NCBI RefSeq assembly: GCF_019247635.1
Contig: NZ_JAFBAR010000113.1
Location: 1-42,103, forward strand
Direction of reading: 5' to 3'
Length of the DNA: 42,103 bases
Source: Mycobacterium sp.
Lineage (GTDB): Bacteria; Actinomycetota; Actinomycetes; Mycobacteriales; Mycobacteriaceae
The notes beneath the pieces were generated by a model that saw only the letters and a program-made list of their open reading frames with translations, did no database searches and was not told where the DNA came from. Shown here in pieces: positions 21,392-30,002 of the stretch. Position 1 is the first letter of the stretch. Each line of letters begins with the position of its first letter. A program made the translations under genes and the position numbers.

Positions 21392-22480
21392 ATGTCGTTC
21401 GTTATCGTCGGACCGGAAGCTCTGGCCACAGCCGCCAGCAACCTGGCCAACGTCGGTACGTCGCTCGGTTCGGCCAACGCTGCGGCGGCAGCGCCGACGA
21501 CTGGGGTTCTGTCCGCGGGGGCCGACGAGGTTTCAGCGGCTATCGCAAATATGTTTTCCGGATACGGGCAGGCTTACCAGGCGCTCGCCGGCCAAGTGTC
21601 GAACTTCCATGACCAGTTTGTGAATCTGCTCAACGGCGGCGGGTCACAGTACGCCAGCGCCGAGTCCCAGAACGCCGCGCAGCAAGCGCTCAACGCGATC
21701 AACGCGCCCGCGCAGTCGATCTTCGACCGCCCCCTGATCGGCAACGGCGCCGACGGCTCTTCGCCAGGTGCCGACGGCCAGGACGGCGGCATCCTGTGGG
21801 GCAACGGCGGGAACGGCGCGGCGGGTACCGTGGCCGGCCAGTCGGGTGGCCGCGGCGGCGACGCCGGCATCTTCGGCGGCAACGGCGGCAACGGCGGAGG
21901 CGTGTTGCTCGGTACCGGCGGCAACGGTGGCAACGCTGGCTTGTTCTTCGGCAACGGCGGGTCCGGCGGGATCGGAGTCAGCGGTAACGGCGGGGCCGGC
22001 GGGGCCGCGGCGTTCATCGGCGGCAACGGCGGAACCGGCGGGAGTGACTTCGGTGGCGGCGTGGGCGGTGCGGCCGGCCGGGCCGGATTCTTGTTCGGCG
22101 ACGGCGGCGGCGGCGGCTTCACCAGCGGGGGCAGCGGCGTCGGCCAAGCGGGCGCCCCCGGCGGCTTCCTTTCCGGCAACGGCGGGGCCGGCGGCGGCGA
22201 CAGCGTCTTGGGTGCAACCGGCGGTAACGGCGGGTCCTCCACCTTCTTCGGCAACGGTGGGGACGGTGGGTCTGGTAGCGGCGCCGGTGGCGCCGGCGGC
22301 CACGCCGGACTGTTCGGCAACGGCGGCGACGGCGGCGTCAGCAGTGCGGGAACCGGTGGCAATGGCGGCTCGGCGACGCTGGGCGGGAACGGCGGAAACG
22401 GCGGGTTCGGCCTCTTCGGAGGTGGCCAGGGGGGCACCCGCGGGCTGCTGTACGGCCAGAACGGCTCGAACGGGCTGTAA
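21392..22480 (+). CDS. PE_PGRS family protein, copy 1
   Basis: This 362-residue protein has an N-terminal PE domain (about residues 1-95, beginning MSFVIVGPEALATAASNLA) with the type VII secretion signal YxxxE (QYASAE). The linker RPLIGNGADG follows, then a Gly/Asn-rich PGRS region made of GGNGG and similar units. PE_PGRS proteins are exported through ESX-5 to the cell surface or outside. GAGGGGG lies 6 nt before the ATG at 21392; the upstream in-frame ATG at 21386 lies inside this site and is unlikely. The PE domain is clearly different from copies 2 and 3, but the C-terminus (RGLLYGQNGSNGL) has the same ending motif. The precise role is unknown. Confidence 0.93.
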   Translation: MSFVIVGPEALATAASNLANVGTSLGSANAAAAAPTTGVLSAGADEVSAAIANMFSGYGQAYQALAGQVSNFHDQFVNLLNGGGSQYASAESQNAAQQALNAINAPAQSIFDRPLIGNGADGSSPGADGQDGGILWGNGGNGAAGTVAGQSGGRGGDAGIFGGNGGNGGGVLLGTGGNGGNAGLFFGNGGSGGIGVSGNGGAGGAAAFIGGNGGTGGSDFGGGVGGAAGRAGFLFGDGGGGGFTSGGSGVGQAGAPGGFLSGNGGAGGGDSVLGATGGNGGSSTFFGNGGDGGSGSGAGGAGGHAGLFGNGGDGGVSSAGTGGNGGSATLGGNGGNGGFGLFGGGQGGTRGLLYGQNGSNGL

Positions 22481-22757
22481 GCCGACTACTCACCAACGCA
22501 CCACGTGGCGGCGAACTCGTCGCCTAAGCAACGCCCAGCCGGAGCGGCGGTCTCCATGCCGCCTCTCCGGCAACAGCGGCGACGGCCTAATGGATGCTCG
22601 TCGACCGCCGTGTCGCAGGCGTGGGCGCGAGACCGCGTGAGCTCTCGAGTCATTTCGCCCGAAATTAGGCATACTAGAGACACCGACGCCTAACATCTCT
22701 TCCAACGACTGCGCGCGTTGATGCCGAGCTGCTTTTCGATCCCCAGGGGGCCTGGAT

Positions 22758-23774
22758 ATGTCGTTTGTGAACGCGGTGCCGGAGGCGCTGGCCGCAGCGG
22801 CCGGTGACGTCGCGAATATCGGCGCGACGCTCGGCAGCGCCAACGCCGCCGCGGCGGCCCCCACCAGCGGGGTCCTGGCCGCCGGTGCCGACGAGGTTTC
22901 GGCGGTCATCGCCCAGATGTTCTCCGGCCATGCGGAGGCCTATCAGGCCCTGGCCGCCCAGGCCGCGAGCTTCCACGACCAGTTCGTGAACCTGATCAAC
23001 GGCGGCGCGTCCTCCTACGCCACCGCCGAATCCCAAAATGTCGCCCAGACCGGGCTCAACGCCATCAACTCCCCCGCCCAGTCGATCTTCGACCGCCCCC
23101 TGATCGGCAACGGCGCCGACGCCACCACCCCCGGCGGCAACGGCGGCGACGGCGGCATCCTGTGGGGCAACGGCGGCAACGGCGCGACCGGCGGACTCGG
23201 TCAGAACGGCGGCAATGGCGGCTCCGGCGGGATCCTCTTCGGTAGCGGCGGCAACGGGGCGACCGCCGGACCCGGCGCGGCCGGTGGCAATGGCGGGAGC
23301 GCCGGGCTGTTGCTCGGCGACGGCGGCACGGGCGGGGCCGGACTGGGCGGCAACGGCGGCGCCGCAGGCCAGGCCGGGTTCCTGTTCGGCAACGGCGGTG
23401 GCGGCGGGTCCGGCACGAACTCGGGCGGTGCCGGCCAGGCAGGTGCCAACGGTGGGTTGCTATTCGGCAGCGGCGGGGGCGGCGGAGCCAACGAGGGCAC
23501 AGGTGCGGGAAGCACCGGCGGTCAAGGCGGGTCAGCCTTCCTCTTCGGCGACGGCGGCAAGGGTGGATTCGGCGACCCGACCGGCGGCGCCGGCGGCCAC
23601 GCTGGGCTCTTCGGCAACGGAGGCGACGGCGGCGTCGGCTTTGAGAACGGCGGAAACGGCGGCTCGGCGACGTTGGGTGGCAACGGCGGAAACGGCGGAG
23701 CCGGCTTAGTCCAACCCGGCGCCGGCGGCAGCCGCGGGCTGCTTTACGGCCAGGACGGGCAGCCCGGCATCTAG
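22758..23774 (+). CDS. PE_PGRS family protein, copy 2
   Basis: This 338-residue protein has a PE domain (MSFVNAVPEALAAAAGDVAN) with the YxxxE signal in SYATAE, the linker FDRPLIGNGADATTPGG, then PGRS repeats with recurring FLFGNGG and LFGSGG units, ending SRGLLYGQDGQPGI. The first ~370 nt are nearly identical to copy 3, including the 16 nt before the start (GGGGGCCTGGAT), so the two arose by recent duplication or are kept alike by gene conversion. The AGGGGG ribosome-binding site is 7 nt before the ATG. It is expected to be exported by ESX-5. Upstream, 277 nt separate it from copy 1 with no gene seen, only a possible decayed PGRS stretch near 22566-22590. Confidence 0.93.
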   Translation: MSFVNAVPEALAAAAGDVANIGATLGSANAAAAAPTSGVLAAGADEVSAVIAQMFSGHAEAYQALAAQAASFHDQFVNLINGGASSYATAESQNVAQTGLNAINSPAQSIFDRPLIGNGADATTPGGNGGDGGILWGNGGNGATGGLGQNGGNGGSGGILFGSGGNGATAGPGAAGGNGGSAGLLLGDGGTGGAGLGGNGGAAGQAGFLFGNGGGGGSGTNSGGAGQAGANGGLLFGSGGGGGANEGTGAGSTGGQGGSAFLFGDGGKGGFGDPTGGAGGHAGLFGNGGDGGVGFENGGNGGSATLGGNGGNGGAGLVQPGAGGSRGLLYGQDGQPGI

Positions 23775-23810
23775 TCCAGCCGGGCGTCTGCACCGCGAGT
23801 CAAACCCTCA

Positions 23811-23865
23811 CAGCGGCGCAGGTGGCAGCCCCGGGCTGCCGTACGGGCGACCAGCCAGCCCGGGG
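23811..23865 (+). pseudogene. Decayed 3' end of a PE_PGRS gene
   Basis: About 55 nt resemble the last codons of copy 2 (23716-23770). Shared blocks are GGTGGCAGCC-CGGGCTGC, GTACGG and CCAGCCCGG; the alignment needs at least one 1-nt gap and has lost the reading frame. It looks like a remnant of a deleted or recombined PE_PGRS copy between copies 2 and 3. The call is based on eye alignment only. Confidence 0.4.
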
Positions 23866-23948
23866 ATTGGCCGAAAGCGCAAAACCGGCGCGTCCCGTCG
23901 CATACCATTCCGATCATCGCTTCAAGTTGAGCTGCAGGGGGCCTGGAC

Positions 23949-25028
23949 ATGTCGTTTGTGAACGCGGTACCGGAGGCGCTGGCCGCAGCGGCCGGCGACG
24001 TCGCGAATATCGGCGCGACGCTCGGCAGCGCCAACGCCGCCGCGGCGGCCCCCACCAGCGGGGTGCTGGCCGCCGGGGCCGACGAGGTCTCGGCCGTCAT
24101 CGCCCAGATGTTCTCCGGCTACGCAGGGACCTACCAGGCGCTGGCCGCCCAGGCCGCGAGCTTCCACGACCAGTTCGTGAACCTGATCAACGGCGGCGCG
24201 TCCTCTTACGCCACCGCCGAATCCCAAAACGTCGCCCAGACCGCGCTCAACGCCATCAACTCCCCCGCTCAGTCGATCTTCGACCGCCCCCTGGTCGGCA
24301 ACGGCGCCGACGCCACCACCCCCGGCGGCAACGGCGCCGACGGCGGCATCCTGTGGGGCAACGGCGGCAACGGCGCGGCCGGGCTTCCCGGCCAGGCAGG
24401 TGGCAACGGTGGTTCCGGCGGGATCTTCGTCGGCAATGGCGGTACGGGCGGGGCGGCTGGCACCAATTCGTTTGGCGGCAACGGCGGCAACGCTGCGTTC
24501 TTCTTCGGCAATGGCGGCAACGCCGGGTTGGGTGCCGGCGGAAACGGCGGGGCTGGCGGGGCCGCCGGGGCCATCGGCGGCGACGGCGGAAGGGGCGGTA
24601 ACGACTTCTCCGGGGGTATCGGCGGCACTGCGGGCCGGGCCGGAGACTTCTTCGGCAACGGTGGCAGTGCCGGGTTCAGCACGAGCGGCAATGACGTGTA
24701 CCACGATGGCACCAACGGCGGGCTCTTCTACGGCAACGGCGGAGATGGCGGAGGGGACTCCGCACACGGTGGTAAGGGCGGGTCAGCGTTCCTCTTCGGC
24801 AACGGCGGGGCAGGCGGTGACAGCCCCATCAACGGCGGCGAGGGCGGCCACGGCGGACTTTTCGGCGACGGTGGCAGGGGCGGCGACGGCATCCTTGGCT
24901 TCGGAGGCAACGGCGGCTCGGCGACCCTGGGGGGCAACGGCGGCAACGGCGGGCTGGGTCTGTTGCAAGGGGGTCACGGGGGCGCCCGCGGCCTGCTATT
25001 CGGCAACGACGGCCAGCCCGGCGCCTAA
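23949..25028 (+). CDS. PE_PGRS family protein, copy 3
   Basis: This 359-residue protein has a PE domain almost identical to copy 2 (MSFVNAVPEALAAAAGDVAN; SYATAE secretion signal), the linker FDRPLVGNGADATTPGG, and its own PGRS repeat pattern with units such as FFFGNGGNAG and a less usual STSGNDVYHDGTNGG insert. It ends ARGLLFGNDGQPGA. The PGRS part differs much more from copy 2 than the PE part does. GCAGGGGG precedes the ATG by 7 nt. The stop codon overlaps the convergent metZ stop by 4 nt. In H37Rv ndhA and metZ are adjacent, so the PE_PGRS cluster is an insertion relative to it. Confidence 0.93.
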   Translation: MSFVNAVPEALAAAAGDVANIGATLGSANAAAAAPTSGVLAAGADEVSAVIAQMFSGYAGTYQALAAQAASFHDQFVNLINGGASSYATAESQNVAQTALNAINSPAQSIFDRPLVGNGADATTPGGNGADGGILWGNGGNGAAGLPGQAGGNGGSGGIFVGNGGTGGAAGTNSFGGNGGNAAFFFGNGGNAGLGAGGNGGAGGAAGAIGGDGGRGGNDFSGGIGGTAGRAGDFFGNGGSAGFSTSGNDVYHDGTNGGLFYGNGGDGGGDSAHGGKGGSAFLFGNGGAGGDSPINGGEGGHGGLFGDGGRGGDGILGFGGNGGSATLGGNGGNGGLGLLQGGHGGARGLLFGNDGQPGA

Positions 25029-26245
25029 CCCAACGCCTGCTCGATATCGGCGATCAGATCGTCGGTGCCCTCCAGACCGACGGAGATGCGAACCACGCCG
25101 TCGCCCAGCCCGATCGCGGCTCGGCCCTCAGGCCCCATCGCACGATGTGTCGTCGTCGCCGGGTGTGTGACAAGGGATTTGGCGTCGCCGAGGTTGTTGG
25201 AGATGTCGATCAGCCGCAACTTGTCCAGCACCTCGAAGGCCCGGTTCTTGGCGGCACTGTCGGGAACGTCGAGTTCGAAGGTGACAACCGTTCCCCCACC
25301 CGACATTTGGCGCTTGGCCAGGTCATGCTGCGGGTGCGACGGCAGGAACGGGTAACGCACCCATCGCACCGCCGGATGACCTTCCAGATACTCGGCGATC
25401 CGATGCGCCGAGGAGTTACCGTGCTCGATCCGAACCGCAAGCGTCTCAAGACCTTTCAGCAATATCCAGGCGTTGAAGGCGCTCAGCGCCGGACCGGTGT
25501 GACGCATCAGCTTCTGCACCGGTCCGTCGATGTACTCCCGGTCACCGAGGATCGCCCCGCCCAGCACGCGGCCCTGGCCATCGATGTGCTTGGTGCCCGA
25601 GTACACCACCACATCCACCCCGAGCGGAAAACCCTGCTGCAACAATGGAGTCGCAAATACGTTGTCCAGCACCACCTTTGCGCCTGCGCCGTGTGCCAGC
25701 TCGGTCACCGCAGCGATGTCCACCAGCGACTGCATCGGGTTCGACGGCGTCTCGAAGAACACTGCCTGGGCAGACACCGAGAGCGCCTCCTCCCACTGCG
25801 ACAGGTCGTCGCCGTCGACAAAGACGGTCTCGACGCCCCAACGCGGCAGGATCTCGTTGCACACCACGAAGCACGACCCGAACAGGCTGCGCGCCGCGAC
25901 CAACCGGTCGCCGGCGGCCAGCAGGGCGCCCAGCGAGGTGAACACCGCCGCCATGCCGCTGGCGGTGGCGAACGCCGCCGGGGCCCCCTCGATCAGCCGC
26001 AGCCGCTCCTCGAACATCGTCACGGTCGGGTTGCCGTAACGCGAGTAGACGAAGTGGTCCAGATCGCCGGTGAAAGATTTCTCGGCCGTGGCCGCGGACG
26101 GGTACACGTAGCCGGACGTCAAGAACATCGCTTCGGCGGTCTCATCGAAGCCGGACCGCAGCAGCCCGCCCCGCACACCGATCGTGGCCTGACTGACGCC
26201 GTCGGGCAGTTCCTTCGGAGTGCGAACCGAAGGAGGGTCGGTCAC
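25025..26245 (-). CDS. metZ: O-succinylhomoserine sulfhydrylase MetZ
   Basis: This 406-residue PLP enzyme is the same length as M. tuberculosis MetZ (Rv0391). It makes homocysteine directly from O-succinylhomoserine and sulfide on the way to methionine. It has the Cys/Met metabolism fold: SRYGNPTVTMFEERLRLIEG, ATASGMAAVFTSLGALL, ETPSNPMQSLVDI, the PLP-binding Lys219 in VVYSGTKHIDGQG, and SNNLGDAKSLVTHPATTTH. The GTG at 26245 has GGAGG 5 nt upstream, overlaps the rhodanese stop as GTGA and gives the family N-terminus. A TTG at 26278 would add 11 unrelated residues. It is the third gene of the purT-rhodanese-metZ operon. Confidence 0.96.
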   Translation of the reverse strand: MTDPPSVRTPKELPDGVSQATIGVRGGLLRSGFDETAEAMFLTSGYVYPSAATAEKSFTGDLDHFVYSRYGNPTVTMFEERLRLIEGAPAAFATASGMAAVFTSLGALLAAGDRLVAARSLFGSCFVVCNEILPRWGVETVFVDGDDLSQWEEALSVSAQAVFFETPSNPMQSLVDIAAVTELAHGAGAKVVLDNVFATPLLQQGFPLGVDVVVYSGTKHIDGQGRVLGGAILGDREYIDGPVQKLMRHTGPALSAFNAWILLKGLETLAVRIEHGNSSAHRIAEYLEGHPAVRWVRYPFLPSHPQHDLAKRQMSGGGTVVTFELDVPDSAAKNRAFEVLDKLRLIDISNNLGDAKSLVTHPATTTHRAMGPEGRAAIGLGDGVVRISVGLEGTDDLIADIEQALG

Positions 26246-26658
26246 CCCTGCCTCCAGGGCAATCCGACTGCCCGCCAACCGGTTTCACCGCGGTGCCCGT
26301 GGGCGTCAAGCTGTCCCTCGAAACCGTCCAGCACGTTGTACGACGGAGCGATGCCCGCGTCGGTCGCGACCTCGGCGGCGCCGATGGACCGGTTGCCCGA
26401 ACGACACAGGAACACCACCGGCCGGTCCCCCGACGCGGATGGCACCCGGTCGGCAAGTTCGGTCAGGAAGTTCTCGTTGTGCCGGCCGTCGGACGTATTC
26501 CACTCGATGAAGACCACGTCGCGGCCGAGGCTGGACAAATCGGGCACCCCCACGAAACGCCATTCGGCGTCCGTGCGCACGTCGACCAATACCGCCTCGG
26601 GGTTGTCGCTCAGCATCTTCCACGCCTCGAGCGGCGTGATATCTCCCGCGTAGCTCAC
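26242..26658 (-). CDS. Rhodanese-like sulfurtransferase (Rv0390-like)
   Basis: This 138-residue single rhodanese domain has DITPLEAWKMLSDNPEAVLVDVRTDAEW at the N-terminus, where VDVRT is the conserved rhodanese strand, and the active-site loop CRSGNRS with the persulfide-forming Cys85. It probably carries or transfers sulfane sulfur in the cytosol. Its position directly before metZ, with 4-nt GTGA overlaps on both sides, suggests it supplies or handles sulfide for homocysteine synthesis; this is inference. The start is GTG at 26658. H37Rv has the same order. Confidence 0.93.
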   Translation of the reverse strand: MSYAGDITPLEAWKMLSDNPEAVLVDVRTDAEWRFVGVPDLSSLGRDVVFIEWNTSDGRHNENFLTELADRVPSASGDRPVVFLCRSGNRSIGAAEVATDAGIAPSYNVLDGFEGQLDAHGHRGETGWRAVGLPWRQG

Positions 26659-27884
26659 CCGCGTGAGTCTCGCATATTCAGCCGGCTCGCGACTTCCCGG
26701 GCGCGATCGCGGGCGGCGGCCACATCGGGTGCGGTGGCCAACGCCATCCCCAGACCGCGCGGCGCATCCGGCTCGGACCGGGCGGCCTGGCCGAACACCT
26801 GGACGTCGCTTTCGGGGACACCCAGCGCATGGGTCAGCACGTCCGGGGCCACGATGCTGTGGTTGGCGCGGATCAGGCGAGCGGCACCCGGCGAGAGCAT
26901 CATCGTGTCCACCGCCAAACCGAGGATGACCCGTGCCTGCAGCTCGAACGCTGAAAGCCGCTGCGTGCGCAGCGTCACCCAGGAGGTGTCCGGCGGGTAG
27001 GCGGTGACGTCGGCGAAGTACACCTCGTCGCCGTTGACCATCAGTTCGACACCAAACACGCCGCGCCCACCCAGCGCCTTGATGATGCGCGCCGCGATCG
27101 ACTTGGCGGCGTCCAGCGCCGCGTCGCTCATCGGCTGCGGTTGCCAGGATTCGAGCGTCTGGGTCTCGTCTCGGCGATGGCCGATGGCCGAACAGAATTC
27201 GATGAACGGACCGCGCGGACCCTCGCTGCGCACCGCGAGCAGCGTGACGTGAAACTCGACTTCGACGACCGTTTCGGCCAGCACGCGCTGGGGCGCTTCC
27301 GGCCGCCCGACCGCGCGACGCCAGGCGGACTCGATGTCGGCGGGGCCCTTCACCAGCGCGCGCCCCTCGCCTGCCACGGGCATTACCAGCAGCGGGTATC
27401 CAGCGTGGGCAGCCACCGCCTGCAGCTCGCCCACCGATCCGACGAACCAGAACGGGGCGGTTGGCAGGCCGAGCTGGTCAGCGGCCAGCCGTCGCAAGCC
27501 CTCCCGGTCGCCGGTGAGCCGCACACCGCGGGCGCCGGGCACGACCTCGGTGAGGTCACCTTCGGTTTGGGCGCCGAGAGTCTCGAGAACCTCCACGGCG
27601 ACAGCATGGGTGGTCGTGACCACGAAATCCGGTTGCAGTCCCTCGATGACCGTCGACAGCTCTGCCCCGTCGGTCATCGTGACCACCAGCGACTGATCGG
27701 CTACCGCGTGCGCGGGGGCATAGGCGTACCCGTCGATGGCGATGACCTCCGCGCCGAGTCGGCGCAGCGAAATCGCCAGCTCCCGGCTGAGCTCACCGGA
27801 ACCCAGCAGCACCACCCGGGGCCGGACTTCGCCCTCGCTTTCGGCCGGCGTGGCGTCGGGGACCGCGGTGCGCTCGTCTGTCAC
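26655..27884 (-). CDS. purT: Formate-dependent phosphoribosylglycinamide formyltransferase PurT
   Basis: This 409-residue ATP-grasp enzyme uses formate + ATP to formylate GAR to FGAR in purine synthesis, without folate. Seen: VVLLGSGELSRELAISLRRLG for the preATP-grasp domain, LPTAPFWFVGS, VVEVEFHVTLLAV, and the active-site region GRGVFGVELMVNGDEVYFADVTAYPPDTSWVTL, shown in parts as GVFGVELMV and FADVTAYPPDTS. The ending (ALGVPESDVQVFGQAARSEP) is typical of PurT. The GTG at 27884 has TATCCT 6 nt upstream and no ribosome-binding site. It is the first gene of the operon, and its stop overlaps the rhodanese GTG. Confidence 0.95.
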   Translation of the reverse strand: MTDERTAVPDATPAESEGEVRPRVVLLGSGELSRELAISLRRLGAEVIAIDGYAYAPAHAVADQSLVVTMTDGAELSTVIEGLQPDFVVTTTHAVAVEVLETLGAQTEGDLTEVVPGARGVRLTGDREGLRRLAADQLGLPTAPFWFVGSVGELQAVAAHAGYPLLVMPVAGEGRALVKGPADIESAWRRAVGRPEAPQRVLAETVVEVEFHVTLLAVRSEGPRGPFIEFCSAIGHRRDETQTLESWQPQPMSDAALDAAKSIAARIIKALGGRGVFGVELMVNGDEVYFADVTAYPPDTSWVTLRTQRLSAFELQARVILGLAVDTMMLSPGAARLIRANHSIVAPDVLTHALGVPESDVQVFGQAARSEPDAPRGLGMALATAPDVAAARDRAREVASRLNMRDSRG

Positions 27885-27890
27885 AGGTCA

Positions 27891-27896
27891 AGGATA
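27891..27896 (-). promoter_or_regulatory. Predicted -10 element of the purT-rhodanese-metZ operon
   Basis: TATCCT on the minus strand lies 6 nt before the purT GTG (27884) and predicts a leaderless mRNA. It is in the 30-nt gap after the hotdog thioesterase gene, so purT need not depend on read-through from purA. Confidence 0.5.
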
Positions 27897-27914
27897 GGGG
27901 CCGGCGGGCGGTAC

Positions 27915-28601
27915 TCAGGGCTGACCAGGCAGTAGCCGCACCATCAGGCCGTTGGCTTGGGCCAATACCTGGCCGCCATCGACCAATACCTGGCCGCCAT
28001 CGCCACCGTCGACCAATTCCGCGCCCACAAACGCCTTGCGGCCCTCGACGCGGGTGACCCGTCCACGTACCGCCAGCGGGACATCGATCGGGGTGACGTT
28101 GCGGTAATCGACGTGCAGGAAGGCCGTGCGGCTGATCGGCCGTCCGGCGGCGTGCACGATCATGCCGAACAGGTGATCAAACAGCAGGGGCAGCACACCG
28201 CCGTGCACTGCGTGGTTGCCGCCGACGTGGAACCTGCTGAAATGCCCGGTCATCTCGACACCGTCGGGGGCATACCGCGTCAGCGTCCAGGGCGGCAGCA
28301 GCAGGCTGCCCATCCCGGGCAGGTCCGGCGTCCGCCCGGCCGGGGCCTTGCCTTCCTCGGCGGCCTGAAAGGGGCCGAGCAGCTCGACCAGCGCCGCGGC
28401 GTGCTCGGCCGCTTTGTCCCATACCCCGCCGTCCGGGTCGGCGGACACCGCCAAATCCTGCACCCGGCGCATGGTCTCGACGAATCGTCGGAAACCCGCG
28501 CCAGGCTCGGCCGGTCCATACGCCGGAAAGCCGCCGTGGTGTTCGTATTCGGGGTCGAGTTCCTTCGGATCGGATTCCTGGTTTGGGTCAGCCTCTGTCA
28601 C
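27915..28601 (-). CDS. Hotdog-fold thioesterase family protein (Rv0356c-like)
   Basis: This 228-residue protein (Rv0356c about 214) has an acidic N-terminal tail ([20 protein letters not shown]) followed by a PaaI-type hotdog domain. The helix-containing core is [23 protein letters not shown], with [18 protein letters not shown] after it. Such proteins hydrolyse or bind acyl-CoA thioesters; the substrate is unknown. The GTG overlaps the purA stop as GTGA, so it is translated with purA. A 21-bp in-frame tandem duplication near the 3' end repeats [14 protein letters not shown]. The reading frame continues open upstream through purA on the same strand, but that extension is a frame shadow. Confidence 0.88.
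   Translation of the reverse strand: MTEADPNQESDPKELDPEYEHHGGFPAYGPAEPGAGFRRFVETMRRVQDLAVSADPDGGVWDKAAEHAAALVELLGPFQAAEEGKAPAGRTPDLPGMGSLLLPPWTLTRYAPDGVEMTGHFSRFHVGGNHAVHGGVLPLLFDHLFGMIVHAAGRPISRTAFLHVDYRNVTPIDVPLAVRGRVTRVEGRKAFVGAELVDGGDGGQVLVDGGQVLAQANGLMVRLLPGQP
27962..28003. repeat. 21-bp tandem duplication inside the hotdog gene
   Basis: Two adjacent 21-bp units (27962-27982 and 27983-28003) starting CCAATACCTGGCCGCCATCG differ at one position. The duplication is in frame and adds 7 residues in the C-terminal strand region, consistent with slippage. Confidence 0.8.
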
Positions 28602-29893
28602 GAGGCCGCCAATACGTCGCGGCGCACGATCGTTTGGTCCCGTCCCGGGCCCACGCCGATACACGAAACATGCGCTTCGGCAAGCTCTTCCAACCGCAGC
28701 ACATAGTCGCGCGCCTTGGCGGGCAAGTCGTCGAACTCCCGCGCCGCCGAGATGTCCTCCCACCAACCGGGCAGCTCCTCGTAGACCGGTTTGGCCCGGT
28801 GTAGCTCGCTTTGGCTCATGGGCATCTCTGGGGTGCGTTTGCCGTCGATCTCGTAGGCCACGCAGACCGGCACGGTTTCGAGGCTGGAGAGCACGTCGAG
28901 CTTGGTCAGGAAGTAGTCGGTGATGCCGTTGACCCGGCTCGCGTAGCGGGCGATGACGGCGTCGAACCAGCCGCAGCGCCGGCGCCGCCCGGTGGTGACG
29001 CCGAACTCCCCACCGGTCTTGGACAGGTACTCGCCGTTCTCGTCGAACAGCTCGGTGGGGAACGGGCCCGAGCCCACGCGGGTGGTGTAGGCCTTGAGGA
29101 TGCCCAGCACGGTCCCGATCCTGGTCGGGCCGATGCCGGAGCCGACGGCCGCGCCGCCCGCCGTCGGATTTGACGACGTGACATACGGATAGGTGCCGTG
29201 GTCGACGTCGAGCAGGGTTCCCTGCGAGCCCTCCAGCAGGACGGTTTCGCCGGCCTCCAGCGCGTTGTTGAGCAGCAGCCGGGTGTCGGCGATGCGATGC
29301 CGGAATCCCTCGGCCTGTTCGAGTAGGACCTGTACGACGTGCTCGGGTTCCAGCGCCTTGCGGTTGTAGATCTTGACCAGGATCTGGTTCTTGAGCTCGA
29401 GCGCGGCCTCGATCTTGTGGGTCAGCAGTTCGGGGTCGAGCACGTCGGCGACCCGGATCCCCATCCGCGCGATCTTGTCCTGATAGCACGGCCCGATACC
29501 ACGGCCGGTGGTGCCGATCTTCTTGCTGCCCATGTACCGCTCGGTGACCTTGTCGATGGCCACGTGGTAGGGCATCAGCAGGTGGGCGTCGGCGGAGATC
29601 AGCAGCTTGGAGGTGTCGACGCCGCGGTCTTCCAGCCCCTTGAGTTCGCTGAGCAGCACCCCGGGATCGACCACCACGCCGTTGCCGATGACGTTGGTGA
29701 CGCCGGGTGTGAGCACCCCCGACGGGATGAGGTGCAGCGCGAAGTTCTCGCCGGTGGGCAGGACGACGGTGTGCCCGGCGTTGTTGCCGCCCTGATAGCG
29801 CACCACCCATTGCGCGCGACCACCGAGCAGGTCAGTGGCCTTACCTTTGCCCTCGTCACCCCACTGGGCGCCGATGAGGACGATTGCCGGCAT
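28598..29893 (-). CDS. purA: Adenylosuccinate synthetase PurA
   Basis: This 431-residue protein (M. tuberculosis about 432) makes adenylosuccinate from IMP, aspartate and GTP, the first step from IMP to AMP. It starts [20 protein letters not shown], with the family GTP loop. Further signatures are [11 protein letters not shown], the [14 protein letters not shown] block, [21 protein letters not shown] and the C-terminal [10 protein letters not shown]. The ATG at 29893 has AGGGAGC 6 nt upstream; the frame continues upstream without support. It is divergent from the Rv0358-like gene and coupled to the hotdog gene. Confidence 0.98.
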   Translation of the reverse strand: MPAIVLIGAQWGDEGKGKATDLLGGRAQWVVRYQGGNNAGHTVVLPTGENFALHLIPSGVLTPGVTNVIGNGVVVDPGVLLSELKGLEDRGVDTSKLLISADAHLLMPYHVAIDKVTERYMGSKKIGTTGRGIGPCYQDKIARMGIRVADVLDPELLTHKIEAALELKNQILVKIYNRKALEPEHVVQVLLEQAEGFRHRIADTRLLLNNALEAGETVLLEGSQGTLLDVDHGTYPYVTSSNPTAGGAAVGSGIGPTRIGTVLGILKAYTTRVGSGPFPTELFDENGEYLSKTGGEFGVTTGRRRRCGWFDAVIARYASRVNGITDYFLTKLDVLSSLETVPVCVAYEIDGKRTPEMPMSQSELHRAKPVYEELPGWWEDISAAREFDDLPAKARDYVLRLEELAEAHVSCIGVGPGRDQTIVRRDVLAAS

Positions 29894-30002
29894 GACATGC
29901 TCCCTGCTCAGTCGTGGTGATCGCAGCCGGGTGCAGCGGGTCACCACCAAATTGTGGTCCAGCCGGTGAGCTACCCTATCTCAGCAGCTCGCGAGGAGGG
30001 TC

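Noticed and set aside
21574..22437. 287-codon minus-strand frame rich in Pro, opposite PE_PGRS copy 1
   Set aside because: It is the mirror of GGNGG codons; similar Pro-rich frames occur opposite all three PGRS regions. No start signal or known family.
22665..22693. TTAGGC/GCCTAA inverted repeat before PE_PGRS copy 2
   Set aside because: Only 6-bp arms with a 17-nt centre; expected by chance.
21780..25020. GGCAACGGCGG-type repeats as a CRISPR or microsatellite array
   Set aside because: The period is irregular, follows codons and encodes PGRS units; no spacers.
28602..29810. Upstream extension of the hotdog frame to 631 codons
   Set aside because: It is purA read in another frame on the same strand; Arg/Ala/Gly-rich shadow without domain.
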